NCBI GenBank assembly: GCA_002702725.1 | Contig: PABE01000050.1 | Span: 1-44,760, forward strand | Length of the DNA stretch: 44,760 nt | Origin: Porticoccaceae bacterium | Lineage (GTDB): Bacteria > Pseudomonadota > Gammaproteobacteria > Pseudomonadales > Porticoccaceae | Direction: 5' to 3' | Shown: positions 44,745 through 44,760 of the stretch, one piece after another | Numbering within the stretch: the stretch's first letter is position 1 | How the letters are laid out: each line of letters opens with the position of its first letter | Position numbers and translations under genes: made by a program | The notes under the pieces: model-generated | The model's database searches: none | Told to the model about the DNA's origin: nothing | Seen by the model: only the letters and a program-made list of their open reading frames with translations

Positions 44745-44760
44745 TCCGCCCCCTCACCCC
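44745..44760. repeat. Start of another GA-rich palindrome copy at window edge
   Basis: CGCCCCCTCACCCC is the inverse of the tail GGGGTGAGGGGG seen at 13385-13398 and 39275-39286. The rest of the copy lies outside the window. Confidence 0.5.

Overview
The window is a chromosomal segment of a GC-rich gammaproteobacterium. This rests on gene order (thrS-infC-rpmI-rplT / pheST-ihfA-merR; rpsA-ihfB-lapA-lapB-pyrF), on AsnRS-type tRNA and uvrB neighbourhood as in Pseudomonas-like genomes, and on several intergenic palindrome families common in Chromatiales-like, often sulfur-oxidising, lineages. The species cannot be named from the sequence alone.

Layout. 1-7945 (minus strand): a translation block read tRNA-Val(GAC) > thrS > infC > rpmI > rplT > pheS > pheT > ihfA > merR-like. 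infC starts at a non-canonical AUC codon 3 nt after the thrS stop. 8085-10965 (plus): an accessory periplasmic operon of a di-haem cytochrome c peroxidase/MauG-type protein, a Tat-exported metallophosphoesterase and a small mono-haem cytochrome c, preceded by two small palindromes. 11257-14932: uvrB (minus), a class I aminotransferase (plus) and tRNA-Asn(GTT) with its own promoter and terminator. 15102-39119 (minus): a surface-polysaccharide (most likely O-antigen) locus of the Wzx/Wzy type. It runs from manC through an embedded MntA/HepT toxin-antitoxin pair, Wzz, an EPS-type MarR regulator, an rfbB remnant, a flippase, four methyltransferases, four GT4 glycosyltransferases, two sulfotransferase-like proteins, a Wzy/EpsG-like membrane protein, AsnB, a PglC-like initiating phosphoglycosyl transferase, a DegT aminotransferase and a WbpM/CapD-like dehydratase to galU. 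39251-39653: a DUF559 nuclease-like gene caught between inverted GA-rich palindromes. 39707-44720 (minus): rpsA > ihfB > lapA > lapB > pyrF and a comEA-like gene.

The framework uvrB - aminotransferase - tRNA-Asn - wbpM-like ... wzz - ihfB - rpsA is the framework that holds the variable O-antigen locus in Pseudomonas, so the middle of this window is best read as the hypervariable locus at that same site. Within it base composition becomes AT-richer (clearest about 31.5-33.4 kb), genes overlap by 1-16 nt in long runs, and pieces of older genes remain.

The most interesting points are: (1) the DUF559 gene, whose ribosome-binding region and stop codon both lie in flanking inverted palindromes, with an 'empty' inverted pair of the same palindromes at 13361-13450; (2) a run of ten G in frame in a sulfotransferase-like gene, a candidate phase-variation switch for surface polysaccharide modification; (3) a toxin-antitoxin pair translationally coupled to manC inside the polysaccharide operon; (4) the peroxidase/metallophosphoesterase/cytochrome operon; (5) repeated nesting of unrelated palindrome families inside one another in the intergenic gaps.
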